The notes under the pieces were generated by a model. It made no database searches, was not told where the DNA came from, and was given only the letters and a program-made list of their open reading frames with translations. Of a DNA stretch of 62,488 bases, positions 50,362 through 61,088 are shown in pieces (the stretch's first letter is position 1; each line of letters starts with the position of its first letter). The DNA comes from Aureobasidium sp. EXF-3400 (taxonomy: Eukaryota > Ascomycota > Dothideomycetes > Dothideales > Saccotheciaceae): positions 1 to 62,488 of the forward strand of contig SWBL01000310.1 in the NCBI GenBank assembly GCA_024195585.1. The letters run 5' to 3'. Position numbers and translations under genes: made by a program.

Positions 50362-52542
50362 ATGTCCAATTACGGTAGAGTGGGCTTCCACCGCCCACCT
50401 CCAGTCGACAACAGCGACGGATCGGGAAGTGATTCAGACAATGATGGGTTAATGCGCGAAGCACGCACCTCGACCGACATCAGACAGCTGGACAGGAAGA
50501 TACTGGAAACAGAAGAAGAGGCAGAGGAACTCTTGACCAATAAAGAAAAAGACCGAAGACTTCAAGGTCTTTTTGCCCGCAAGGATGGTCCATCGAGCGG
50601 TGTAAAGCTCAGCAAGAGAGAGCGCAGGAGATACCAACGAGAGGCTCAGCGTAAGGGAAAGAAACAACACAAACAAGAGGAGGAAAGCGAACTCATGTAT
50701 GACATGGAAGAGGGCCACAAGGACAGCTCCGACTCGGCCGCTTCATCAGACATTGACAGGCTAAGATTGAAAGAGTTGCCCAAACCCACAGAAGGTCGCA
50801 GCTCACGACTATGGAAGCTCACAGCTATCCACATTGTCATTATCATCGCCTTTGCTGGCCTCTTACTCGGTGCTTATATGGCATCTCGCAACCACAAATC
50901 TCAAGTCCGCCTTCAAACAGATACTCTCACTAATGGTAGCTCTATATTTGCACCAACGACCATCCTTATCTCGCTTGACGGTTTCCGCGCCGACTTCCTC
51001 CACTGTAACATCACACCGTCGTTAAATGCATTCGTTCAAGCTGGTGTCTCACCAGAGTACATGTCGCCGAGTTTTCCCTCTGTTACCTTCCCTAACCACT
51101 TCACTCTCGTCACCGGCCTATATCCTGAAGCCCATGGAGTCGTTGGCAACAGCTTCTGGGATCCTGAGTTGAAAGAAGACTTCTTCTACACCGATCCTAC
51201 CAGAAGCATGCAGCCCAAGTGGTGGAACGGAGAGCCTATCTGGGTCACTGCCGAGGAGCAAGACGTCCGTGCCGCAATTCACATGTGGCCTGGGTCCGAA
51301 GCTCATATTGGTATTGAGCCTACCTTTGTCGACAAATACAAAGGTCATGAGTTACTCACGAACAAGGTCGATCGCATACTTGGTCTTCTTGACCTTCCCG
51401 GGCCACTTGACAAAGGCGCAAGCTCTGATACCCCAAGACCGCAATTAATCGCCGCCTATGTGCCGGACGTTGATCGCGATGGTCATCTCTACGGTCCGAA
51501 CAGTACCGAGATTAGATCCACTATCTCTAGTGTCGATAGCATGTTGGGCCAGCTTTTCTCCGGACTAGAGCAGCGAAATCTGACAGACGTCGTCAACATT
51601 GTCATAGTTTCCGACCACGGTATGGCTACAACATCGACATCTCGTTTAGTCCAGCTCGACGATATCATCGACATGTCTATTATAGAACGCACTGACGGAT
51701 GGCCACTCTATGGACTTCGCCCGAAGAACCAGTCAGATATCGAGCCCCTCTACAACAAGCTGAAGCAAGAAGCAGCAAGCATGAAAGGTTTCGATGTCTA
51801 TCTGAAAGACCGCGATATGCCTGAACGTTATCACTTCTCGCAGAATGACCGTATCGCGCCGCTGTGGGTGATACCCTGGACTGGGTGGGCCATCGTGGTC
51901 AAAGAAGAGTTCAATGTCGAAGAGGCGAAGAAGAGTGGTCAAGTATACCATCCTCGAGGTGTGCATGGCTACGACCATGAACATCCACTGATGCGTGCAA
52001 TCTTCGTGGCTAGAGGTCCTGCTTTTCCTCATACGCCAGGCAGTAAAGTGGACGCCTTCCAAAACATTGAGGTCTACAATCTTGTGTGTGACTCTATTGG
52101 AATTGTGCCCAAGCCGAACAATGGTACCCTCCGTCTACCGCTCAAGCCTATCGGGTTGCATGATTCGATGCCGCCTAATGAGATTCCAGAAGATCTGCCA
52201 GAAGACTCGACATCCATCGCAGGTAGTGACGGTTTGGCTTCTCCCGTCTACCCAGCTACGGCGACGATCGGAGCGTCAGCTGAAGCTGCGGAAACAACCT
52301 CATCCCTGACGCAAGCTTCACGGCCAACAATTGTCGCCACAGATGCGCCCGTTCCGACCCGACCAGTCATTCATGATGATGTAAGCCAGGAAGAGGAAGA
52401 CAAGAATGGCAAAGACACGAATCTATGGTGGGACTGGGTCAAGGGAAAACTTGACGGCGCCAAAGATTGGGCGACCGGAATGTACGACACAGTATCCGAC
52501 AAGATCTCGGGCGCTACATCGGAGTCAAAAAACAACGACTAG
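50362..52542 (+). CDS. Type I phosphodiesterase / nucleotide pyrophosphatase (NPP family), membrane-anchored
   Basis: Single exon, 726 residues. A charged cytosolic N-terminus (1-150) precedes one membrane helix at about 152-175 (IHIVIIIAFAGLLLGAYMA), making a type II protein with the enzyme in the lumen or outside. The alkaline-phosphatase-like domain has metal-binding Asp206 in ISLDGFRAD, the nucleophile Thr242 in SFPSVTFPNHF, PDVDRDGHLYGP (two more metal ligands), VSDHGM and HGYDHEHPLMRAIFVARGPA. Yeast NPP1/NPP2 hydrolyse extracellular nucleotides and are induced by phosphate shortage; that role is inferred. The Thr/Ala-rich C-terminus is probably glycosylated. The frame opens 27 codons upstream only from a TTG, so ATG 50362 is used. 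Confidence 0.93.
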   Translation: MSNYGRVGFHRPPPVDNSDGSGSDSDNDGLMREARTSTDIRQLDRKILETEEEAEELLTNKEKDRRLQGLFARKDGPSSGVKLSKRERRRYQREAQRKGKKQHKQEEESELMYDMEEGHKDSSDSAASSDIDRLRLKELPKPTEGRSSRLWKLTAIHIVIIIAFAGLLLGAYMASRNHKSQVRLQTDTLTNGSSIFAPTTILISLDGFRADFLHCNITPSLNAFVQAGVSPEYMSPSFPSVTFPNHFTLVTGLYPEAHGVVGNSFWDPELKEDFFYTDPTRSMQPKWWNGEPIWVTAEEQDVRAAIHMWPGSEAHIGIEPTFVDKYKGHELLTNKVDRILGLLDLPGPLDKGASSDTPRPQLIAAYVPDVDRDGHLYGPNSTEIRSTISSVDSMLGQLFSGLEQRNLTDVVNIVIVSDHGMATTSTSRLVQLDDIIDMSIIERTDGWPLYGLRPKNQSDIEPLYNKLKQEAASMKGFDVYLKDRDMPERYHFSQNDRIAPLWVIPWTGWAIVVKEEFNVEEAKKSGQVYHPRGVHGYDHEHPLMRAIFVARGPAFPHTPGSKVDAFQNIEVYNLVCDSIGIVPKPNNGTLRLPLKPIGLHDSMPPNEIPEDLPEDSTSIAGSDGLASPVYPATATIGASAEAAETTSSLTQASRPTIVATDAPVPTRPVIHDDVSQEEEDKNGKDTNLWWDWVKGKLDGAKDWATGMYDTVSDKISGATSESKNND

Positions 52543-53139
52543 TGCGAGATATTCCACTCAAAGAACTCCCCCTTTTCTACTGCCATCACTCGTCACTTTA
52601 CTTGGTGTTTACCTTGACGTGGAGGAATTCTGTTTTGCCTGACGAAGCTTCATACACTGGTACAGCAATATTAAGCTCCCCGATCCGTTTCGGAATCGCC
52701 AACGCACCACAACATAATACGTGACAGAAGCTGTGTTCTGGTATGCTCTGTGATCATGCTGCCAGCGCAACCCTTATCAAATATCCTCTAAGTATGTAAG
52801 TTTGACCTGATCATCGGCTGATCGCCACGTGCGTCCCACGCTCTACACCCACAATCTTGCTTCTGTGCCTGTTTTCTCTCCATAAAGAACAAACGCTATC
52901 TTGCTCAGTACTCGAACCGCTAACCTGGTCGCTGCCTGAAGAAAAGGAGACATATGCGTTTTGCAAAATCATATTCTCAGGTATAAAATCTCTCTCGGTC
53001 CCGTACCCTTTCTTCTTCCTTTTGTCTCTTGAAGTTCCAGCAAAAGTGTCATCATCATACTGCCTTTCAGCTTACAACTCAAGAACACCAGTCTACTGTA
53101 CCAGAATCTTGATTCTCTTACTATCTCGCCACATCCAAC
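52543..53139. other. Intergenic region, no gene seen
   Basis: 597 bp between two plus-strand genes: 3' UTR of the phosphodiesterase gene and a pyrimidine-rich promoter/leader of the amidoligase gene. Confidence 0.4.
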
Positions 53140-54525
53140 ATGGCTTCTCACAACATCATTACCTTTGGTCTCGAGTACGAGCTGAAGCTCCGTCTCACCA
53201 AGAGCCAAATTCAGGAAGAACTCTCGAGCGATTCCATCAGCAAAAACATCCAGGTCGTTACAGATCCAGGTCAGGTCAGACTCACAAATGTCGGACCACA
53301 GTACCTGCAGAACAACTATCTCAACTTCGCCTTCCGCGACGACCAGGCTCATCCCCAGAGGACAAAGCTGGTCAACAAGATTACCGGGGAAGAGTGTGAT
53401 TACCGCGGGTACTCTACGGAGGCCCTAAGAATCATGCAGAAGCGACTCCAAAGTATTCCTGGCTACCAAACAACCAGCATCTATCAAGGCAAAGGAAAGC
53501 AGTCAGACTTCTCATCAGCCCGTCTGCACTTGACCCACGACGCAAGCTTGAACGGTCTCACCGAAACCGCCAAAGTTACAACCGGTCTTTGCACTGCTTC
53601 CGAAGCCGAAACCACCGACTTTGTCGGTACAGAAATCGTAACATCGCCCCACACATCGCCTGAAGAGGCTTGTGATGAGGTCCAAAAGATTTCTGCAGCA
53701 CTTCGCAGCGACGGTCTCGACTATCACATCGATGATGAATGTGCTATGCATATTCATGTCGGCAACCAAGATGGCTCGCCCTTCAACCTAAAAGCCCTTC
53801 AAAATCTTGCGTATCTGGTTTTGATCTACGAGCATGAATTTGCTCACTGGACCATACCTTCAAAACGCGGTGCCGATTTCGAGACAAAGTCAAACCGTAT
53901 GGACTTCGCTGCCGAGTGCCCATGCCCAGAACCTCAACACGCTTATCTTTGCGACGAAGCCGGGAACATCACCGAAGGATCCGTCGAAGCAGTATGGAAC
54001 TATCAGCTTCTCTCGGAGATCCGCAAAGCAATCTTTGATGATGTTGATTCCGCCGACGATCCAATCCAAGCCTTCGTCCAGCTGATGGGAGACAAAGGTC
54101 ACATTGTCAACTTCTCCTACAGCGCACGAGATATCACCAACAACGAACCGGCAGCAACTGTAGAGTTCCGTCAACATCAAGGAACTTTGAATGGTGACGA
54201 CGTTCTCCATTGGGCTCGTCACTGTACAGCCCTCGTCGCTCTTGCTCAAAAATATGCCGACAACAACACAAAACCAAACATCACCACTTGGGAGGACAAG
54301 ATTGATATTGAAGACCTATGGAGGGAGATGAAATTGCCTGAATCAACAAAGCACTTTTATCGTCAACGTATCCGGGAGTATGATGAGCGTTGGCCCGACG
54401 TGCACCAGACTCCTCTTTGCGAGCCCGACATGGTTTTCGATGACGATTTTGACTTCTCTGACGAAGCGTCTGAGGATTCTGGACCAAGCATGACTGAAGA
54501 AGATGAAGAAGTACAGGAGAAGTGA
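53140..54525 (+). CDS. Putative amidoligase (Amidoligase_2 family)
   Basis: Single exon, 461 residues. ATP-grasp-like/COOH-NH2 ligase superfamily, which forms amide bonds between a carboxylate and an amine. ITFGLEYELKL is the first acidic metal-binding strand, CAMHIHVGNQDGSPFNLKAL the His-containing middle motif, and AATVEFRQHQGTLNGDDVLH the most conserved block, with Glu, Arg, Gln and His in place. RGADFETKSNRMDF is the substrate loop region. The C-terminal 40 residues are acidic. Fungal members are widespread but uncharacterised; bacterial relatives sit in peptide-tagging and cell-wall loci. No signal peptide is visible, so it is likely cytosolic. The substrate is unknown. Confidence 0.86.
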   Translation: MASHNIITFGLEYELKLRLTKSQIQEELSSDSISKNIQVVTDPGQVRLTNVGPQYLQNNYLNFAFRDDQAHPQRTKLVNKITGEECDYRGYSTEALRIMQKRLQSIPGYQTTSIYQGKGKQSDFSSARLHLTHDASLNGLTETAKVTTGLCTASEAETTDFVGTEIVTSPHTSPEEACDEVQKISAALRSDGLDYHIDDECAMHIHVGNQDGSPFNLKALQNLAYLVLIYEHEFAHWTIPSKRGADFETKSNRMDFAAECPCPEPQHAYLCDEAGNITEGSVEAVWNYQLLSEIRKAIFDDVDSADDPIQAFVQLMGDKGHIVNFSYSARDITNNEPAATVEFRQHQGTLNGDDVLHWARHCTALVALAQKYADNNTKPNITTWEDKIDIEDLWREMKLPESTKHFYRQRIREYDERWPDVHQTPLCEPDMVFDDDFDFSDEASEDSGPSMTEEDEEVQEK

Positions 54526-56584
54526 TAGAATGCTACCTTACGAGGTGCACTATCATAAGAAAAGAATGTTGTACAGTGGTACTTGTGAGCATGTGATATA
54601 CTTGTATCTCTTTTCCCACTGAGCATGGCTTTCGCCAGTGGGTTTTTAACGAGGCAAGATATCATGCGAGGAGATTTGTTGGATGTTGCATTGTATATGT
54701 ACTGTCATTGCGATGTTTGGAGATCTGTGGTTCAGCATAGCAAAAAAAGAAAGCCTTTCACCCCGAACTCGTCGTCGTGCCTTCTCTTCCTCAATGTGAC
54801 ATGTCTCTTCGCTCAAGCTTGATATATGCTGTGACCTGGCCTTTCTCGGTGCTAAGTGGATATGGTGCTCGCCAGCACAACGCAGCTGCAGAAAGATTTC
54901 ACAAAACAAGGAACTCACATTACTCGTCGTCGAGTGCTCGAGTATGGTTGAGGACACAACATAAAGTCGATGATGTGCTGTAGTTTGCAGTCTTGAGTTA
55001 GCGCCATTATGTCGCTCTTCAGCAGGGAATGAAGTGCGGTTCGTGCTTGCGCCATCACCGTCCCAAACGCCATGTGGTGCAGAGTGGGAGAACGAGTCAA
55101 GATTCTGTCGATCACGTTGATCGTGGATCGGAACTCAACAACCGATGCAAGGACAAGGAACGCGACTTCCTTGGTAGAAGTCACTGGCTGCACGGCACGA
55201 CAGCAGGCGTTACAAGAGACGTATCGCATTGCGCAAAACTGTATAGAAGTCACTTCAAGGGGCGCAGAAACAAGTAGATGGACTTGTTCATCAAGGTGAG
55301 ACGTTCTCTTTCTTCTCGTGAAAAGATCTGCTGTCAAAATTTATTGGGCACCACTTCGGTGGTTGGTGGAGAAGCCCTCTCGTGTTAGAAATCGAGAAAC
55401 TCATTCATGATCATGACGACAAAAATTTCCCTCGCAAGACAGGCGCATGACCAACTCCGCATGCAGCAAGGACAGTAGGACGAGGTGTATTTTTCCCAGC
55501 CATCTCCCCGCCGTCGTCTGTTTGTCCGAACCATGAATGGTGGTACTTTTTGTCGCGGTGTTGAGGTGACGCCGAGACTTGTGCATACGCATCCACAGTG
55601 GGTGGGTCTTGCACGAGGAACCGACCCCTCCGCTCCCTCCGCTTTCACAGTTTTTCCAGGGTCACCTCCATCGACATGCGCACAGCGACCTCGACGGCGG
55701 TGGTTCGGGACTACGGCGAAGTCCACAGTGGGACACCCAGACCAACTGGTACCGAACAAAGAATGACGAGACCTCACATTTGATGATCGGTTCAACGAGC
55801 CATAGCGAACAGGCGAGAGCGTTTCCTTTCGCGCGCCTGTTCCTGGCGCTTGCATGAGGCAAAGCCAAGCCAAATGCATACCAACCCTTCCAGCCAGGTC
55901 GAAAACACACGGGTACCTGAATCTAGAGACAGGTGCCTGGGATAGGCGCGCCGTGGCTCCAACCTTTTTTGCGTTCTTCAGTCTTTCGGTGGCCCTTAAC
56001 CGCACGTCTTCAACCAACTTTCTAACCGTGTCTCCACATCCGAACATCAACCCAGCATGGTCCACCCCTGCGCACCGGACGGGCCGTGACCCACAATCAA
56101 CCAACACACGGGATTGCCGCCGAGAGAAGTCCAAGTCAACCGCAGAGTCCACAACGCACGGCGGCTGCAGCTGCCAGAAGGTAAATCTTCTTCTTTTTGC
56201 ACTTCTGCCCGTTCTCATTCGTCGCTACTCGCCCCGTCGTTGACACGTCGTGGATGGTGGGCTCGTACGCCGATTCGACGAGAGAGCAAAGCCATGAAAA
56301 CTTTGGGTAAAAGACTCCAGCGTGGGCAGCACGTCCATTACACGCGTGCATGTATATAATGTTGTAGGTCTCTCTCCAAATTGTGGTCTTTTCTGTCATC
56401 CACCAGTCTTTACTTCCCTCTCTCTACCACTCTCTTTACGCCAGGTTCCTGTGGAATCGGCAGACACTCCTTACGGTTTCTATACCATCACCCCAGCACC
56501 CTTGTATACTCTTTTAGCCAGTTGATCTCGGCATTTCACTCCCTTTGTCTATATCTTTGACCACGAAGAAAAACATCAGACAAC
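54526..56584. other. Gene-poor region, no supported gene
   Basis: 2.06 kb. Positions 55480-56280 are GC-rich and open in several frames on both strands, which gives long but unconvincing ORFs. The right end (56400-56584) is pyrimidine-rich and is the likely promoter of the secreted-protein gene. Confidence 0.4.
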
Positions 56585-57262
56585 ATGCAGTTCTCTATCT
56601 CCACTATTCTGAGTGTTCTCGCTGCCACTGCAGCTGCTCTTCCCACTGAGAAGGTCCTCCAGAAGAGAGGCACTATCTCTGCCACTCCTCACGTCGAGTA
56701 CTCCTCCAGTGTTGGTGTTCTCGGATGCAAGATCAACACCAACAGAGTTGCCTACTGGCCCATGAGCGTTGGCTGTGACAACATGTGTGTCAAGGTCAGC
56801 CACCAAGGCCGTTCTCTCCATCTTCTCCGCGTCGATCAATCTGGAGGTGCCTACGACATGAGCTACGATGCATGGAACACTCTTGTCACCGGTAAGAACG
56901 CCACTGTTGACCCTACCATGGGCGGTGGTGTCGACATGGAGTACGAGAGCGTCGACATGGAAGAGTGCTCGCACCTTCTTCACGACTCTGACGGCAAGCT
57001 TGCATTCTCCGCCGCCAACAGCATGAACTTCATCGCTTCCTGCATCAGTGAGCCCAACTCCTGGGTTGCCAAGAACTACGGTCTCTGGAACATCCTCAAC
57101 TCTGTCTGCACCATCGGTACCGATGACCAGTGCACTCTGGACTTGGCCGTCAGCAACCAGCCTTCATGCGGAAACAGCATCCTCGGAATCAACACTCCTC
57201 TGACCGGCCAAAATGTTACCAACATTGCTTACGGCACTGGAGCTCGTGTTGCCGCCGTCTAA
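56585..57262 (+). CDS. Secreted protein with Kex2-type site, family not named
   Basis: Single exon, 225 residues. Signal peptide 1-19 (QFSISTILSVLAATAAALP), then a short propeptide ending Lys-Arg at 28-29 (KVLQKR), a Kex2 cleavage site. The mature part has eight or more Cys and the blocks GVLGCKINTNRVAYWPMSVG, CDNMCVKVSHQGRS and RVDQSGGAYDMSYDAWNTLV. I have a general impression of a fungal secreted family with a double-psi-barrel look, but cannot name it with confidence. NAT and NVT are possible N-glycosylation sites. Codon use is strongly biased to C-ending codons, which suggests high expression. Confidence 0.87.
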   Translation: MQFSISTILSVLAATAAALPTEKVLQKRGTISATPHVEYSSSVGVLGCKINTNRVAYWPMSVGCDNMCVKVSHQGRSLHLLRVDQSGGAYDMSYDAWNTLVTGKNATVDPTMGGGVDMEYESVDMEECSHLLHDSDGKLAFSAANSMNFIASCISEPNSWVAKNYGLWNILNSVCTIGTDDQCTLDLAVSNQPSCGNSILGINTPLTGQNVTNIAYGTGARVAAV

Positions 57263-58717
57263 GTCACGCATGCTCGTTCAATATCTTGAAGATATCACGA
57301 CTCCTGGAGCCAGTCACCCACATTCATTCGCTTCCTGTCACTCGTTCACCCACCATTTTTCCGATTCTCCTGTCTCGAAGACAGCGGCAATTTTCTTCTT
57401 TTCTTGTACCAGTTGTGTTCCACAAAAGCGCCTGCATGCAGGCCGCACAGTCATGGACACTGTTTTGTACTGGGGCTTTTTTTCGCGGTCCAATGGACCG
57501 GATTTTTTAGACATGATTTTGAGATGCTTTTACGACCTTGAACAGAGAGAGAAACAGGAAATGTTCTACATGAACAGAAAATTCAAAAACTTTTCATCAC
57601 ATTTTTATCTTCTTTGCTTCTGCGAAATGAATTGTCGTTGTGGTTTCGTGAACACACAATAATGTACAGACATAAGTATGTATAGTTATAACACATTTGC
57701 ATATTTTATGCAAGCTTCGATGGCAACTCGATGTTATCAAAAGCTGTTTTCGCAGGCGCGAAGCTGTTATGGCTTCCGGTAGGTCAAAGACACGACAAGG
57801 AAGGGGCGGCCAACACAACCGCTATCTAAGATGTCTTTTTGACTACCTCGCAGTCTTGCTCTTCGTTGTCCTAGCACCTGACTGCAAAGCAAAACAACGA
57901 TATCTACAGCTACAACATCATCAGCTCCGGTAAGCGGTGGTCGCCATACACGACGCCCAAGAGACCACTTTTTCGCGCCCTCTGAGCGACCAATGGCATC
58001 AACTCTGCGGAGGTGTTTTCAGCTCTGGACGAATATATCGCAGAACATCAGGGGACGTGCTCTCTAAGAAAAATTAACACCAACAGTGCGACATTCCATC
58101 CCCTTCTGGCCAGCCATTCAGGTCCGTATGTCCTTATATGCTAGATTACTTACATCCGCGAGGCTGCAGTAAGAGGTGCAGAGTGCGTAGGAATAACGCT
58201 GAAGGCTCGTCGCTATTCTTGGTTGTAAGAATGTCAGACCGGAAAACTGATACTGATACGTACACGAGTGTCACATCGCACGGGGTCTGTCAACACCCAA
58301 TAAGACCAGCCCATCAGCATCCTCCAACGTGTGTAAAAACTACTCACGATGGATTTAGATGCGACTGACCCTCTTGGTGGTAGAGAAATCCCTTACTAGG
58401 CCGCGGGATTTTTGCTGCTAAGGCCGATACAATAACAACGACCGACCGTGTACTCACTTGTTGGTAAAACCAACTGCCTTGTATCGATGAGAAACACGCA
58501 ATACAATTGCGACGACGCTTCGTCCCTGTCCAAGGGGAATGCTCGACACAAGAGTAAGTCCTTGCAAGTTCAAGTATAAATATTCAAGAGATGGCAGCGA
58601 ACATTCGAAAGCATCAAGTCCCCAACTCAAGTCCAAGGCATCTGCAGCTCAACTCAAAAGCCACCAGCTCCAACCCTCTACATCTCTAGTTTAAGACAAA
58701 CACTCCACAGAACGAAG
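57263..58717. other. Intergenic region, no gene seen
   Basis: 1.46 kb between two secreted-protein genes. The 3' UTR of the first probably extends to about 57600. No convincing ORF, tRNA or repeat. Confidence 0.4.
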
Positions 58718-59371
58718 ATGCATTTCTCCACTGCAACCAAGATCCTGGCTTTCGCTGCCATCATCAGCACTGCCGCAGCAAGGTCCACCACCAAGTATCG
58801 TCGCCAGGCCGCCGACGTCTGCATGGTCGACTCCGTCACCAATAACCCCTCTGCGGCTGACGCCAAAGCAGCCATCGACCAATGGAACATCGACGTCAAC
58901 ACCGTCAACGCTTTCCTCAACGAAGCCAGTGGACTGGCCCATGGCATGGAGATCCAAAACGCTACCATGCAGACTCTTCTCTTTGCCCAGGACGAACCCT
59001 GCCAGCTCAAGACTTTAATCAGCAACAGCGATTTTGTTGGCGGAGGCACCGATGCCTTCAACTGCGCTGCTATAGACTTGATGACTGTCTTCGACACCCA
59101 CGTGCTTCAGAACCTCAGAACCATCATCATGATGCCTAGCGACGGCGATGTGATCAACCACGCCATCAGCGACATCAATACCTTCCGGTGCTGCAACGTC
59201 CTGCCTGATGCCAAAATCCTTTGGCTGGATTCTGCTACGGACAATGGTATTGCCAACGAGGTCAACACGACTCCTGGACTCGAGGATGCTTGCGCCAACA
59301 TCAATTGCGCTACAGTGTCTACTGCTGCTAACTGCACTTCTCTCAACAATGGAAACAACCCCTTGAAGTAG
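58718..59371 (+). CDS. Small secreted Cys-containing protein, unknown family
   Basis: Single exon, 217 residues. Signal peptide 1-21 (FSTATKILAFAAIISTAAA), with a Tyr-Arg-Arg processing site near 27-29. About eight Cys in the mature part (ADVCMVDS, EPCQLKT, FNCAAIDL, FRCCNVLP, DACANINCATV, ANCTSLN) suggest disulfide bonding. NAT, NTT and NCT are possible N-glycosylation sites. It is mostly helical by composition and lacks CFEM or other known spacing. I do not recognise it; secretion is the only firm inference. Confidence 0.83.
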   Translation: MHFSTATKILAFAAIISTAAARSTTKYRRQAADVCMVDSVTNNPSAADAKAAIDQWNIDVNTVNAFLNEASGLAHGMEIQNATMQTLLFAQDEPCQLKTLISNSDFVGGGTDAFNCAAIDLMTVFDTHVLQNLRTIIMMPSDGDVINHAISDINTFRCCNVLPDAKILWLDSATDNGIANEVNTTPGLEDACANINCATVSTAANCTSLNNGNNPLK

Positions 59372-59932
59372 GTGAAAGAACTCGAAGGAGAGTGAGGGTA
59401 TCAGTGTTCCTTTTTAGTAGCTTGCGCAACACGGGCATCTGGCAGACTCATGCCTCTATTTAACACTCGTTTCGGCGCTGATATGGAGTCATTGGTAGTC
59501 GTTTTGTTCTTTATCGGTAGCAATTTTATATCAGTCTGTCGTTTTCAGATATAGTACTGAAACTTTGATCCAAAGTATCGTCCAATCAAAGAGTGATCAT
59601 CTCAAATGGGTGCTACTGTTTGATGTTTTTTGCTCTGTGATTAGTCCAAGGAAGCAACTCACATCAAAGAACCAGGCACGAACACGATGACGCTCCTTCT
59701 CGCGTTTAGTGATTACACCATAATCTTGTGGAAGCCCAAACATTGATTTGTGTTCGTCATGAGAGGCTGCTGTAAAGGTTGTTTCTAGAATTTTAGAATG
59801 TCATGAATTCATGCTGTCTATCTATAGTGTGTCGATAGTATGTAACGGGAAAGAAGCATCATTTTGTGTATCACGCCTAGTTGTAACAAGAGAACCGACA
59901 ATGTTGCATCAAACGAGCACTTCCAACAGCGT
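59372..59932. other. Convergent 3' regions, no gene seen
   Basis: 561 bp between the facing stops of the secreted protein and asparaginase. AT-rich, no gene. Confidence 0.4.
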
Positions 59933-61088
59933 CTATGAGACTTGGAGTGCATCGAAGATGTCTGCAATCTGTGTTGTGTTGTAACCAACGGCAAGAGCGC
60001 ACTGCAGCAAGATTCTAGCCTTCTGAGGGTCAAGGTCGCCGCTAGCAATGGCCCAGTCATTGCCTTCGGGAGAAACGAATCCGTTCATTGTGCGAGTGGA
60101 GAAAACCATAGGAATTCCAGTCTCGTTGTAGACAGCTTGAGCAACCTTTCTGCCAGCTGTGGTCCAGCCGCCAGCGCCGGTACCAGCGAAAACGATGGCT
60201 TCGGCACCTGACTCGGCAGAGGCACGAATGAGCTCTGGGTTGCTGTCTTGGTGGCCATAAAGGATATCGACATGAGGCAAGGAGGTCAGGTTCAAGGGTG
60301 CAAGGTTGAAGAATGGTTTACCGGGTGGTGTTGCAGCTGAGTAATAAAATTGAGGGATCGAGTTCAGGAAGAAGCCGAGATGACCTTGTTCAATTGCTTT
60401 GAATGTCTCCAATGAGTTTGCGTTGTTCTTGACCACATAGAAGGCGCTGTCGATGCGATCATTGAGTGTCACCATAGTACCACGACCCTTGGCCTCAGGA
60501 GTGACGGCCAGTGTGACAGCTTGATACAGGTTAAGAGGGCCATCGGCCGAAAGGGCGGTGGACGGGCGCATTGCACCAACGACTACGACGGGCTTCTTGG
60601 ATTCAATGGTAAGATCCAAGAAGAAGGCAGTCTCCTCGAGAGTGTCGGTACCATGGGTCACAAGAGCACCAGTCGAGGTGTTCTTGGCGAGCTCAGCTGT
60701 TATTTGGCGATTGAGCTCCAAGAGGATAGTGGCATTGATGTTACCCGAGTCAACGTTGCTGACTTGGACGCCGTTGATATTCGAGATGTTGACCAACTCA
60801 GGCACGGCATCGATCAAGGTTTGGATGGCAACAGCTCCGGCAGTATAGCCGGTTGTTTGAACTCCAGAACCAGCAGAGCCTGCAATAGTGCCGCCTGAAA
60901 GATGTTAGAGAATGGATACGAGTATCATGAGGAACCATTGACATACCAGTGGCAAAGATGGTGACATTGCCTAGACTAGCATTGAAACTTGCTGGCGACT
61001 GACGGACCTCGAGTTGTGGAATGGTAGGCAGGGCAGCGGCATGGCTGAATGAGCCGAGCGCAGCGAGAAGGGATAGAGTAGTGAGCAT
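59933..61088 (-). CDS. Secreted L-asparaginase (type II)
   Basis: Two exons on the minus strand (60947-61088, 59933-60894) give 367 residues. Signal peptide 1-19 (LTTLSLLAALGSFSHAAALP). The active-site motif is split by a 52-bp intron and reads IFATGGTIAG once joined (nucleophile Thr50); the second motif LVTHGTDTLEETAFFLDL supplies Thr and Asp. VGAMRPSTALSADGPLNLYQ, GRGTMVTLNDRI and HQDSNPELIRA are typical of the periplasmic/secreted class. The enzyme releases ammonia from asparagine outside the cell, a nitrogen-scavenging role. Many Asn-x-Ser/Thr sites fit secretion. The frame is open upstream to a TTG; ATG 61088 gives the signal peptide. Confidence 0.95.

Noticed and set aside
54915..55337. 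Minus-strand frame of about 140 codons
   Set aside because: It has a helix-like composition but no recognisable motif, no upstream exons and stops on both sides. Transcript evidence would be needed.
55385..56218. Open frame of about 277 codons on the minus strand
   Set aside because: The region is GC-rich and open in several frames on both strands; the product is Arg/Cys-rich with no family resemblance, no sensible start context and no codon bias like the neighbours.
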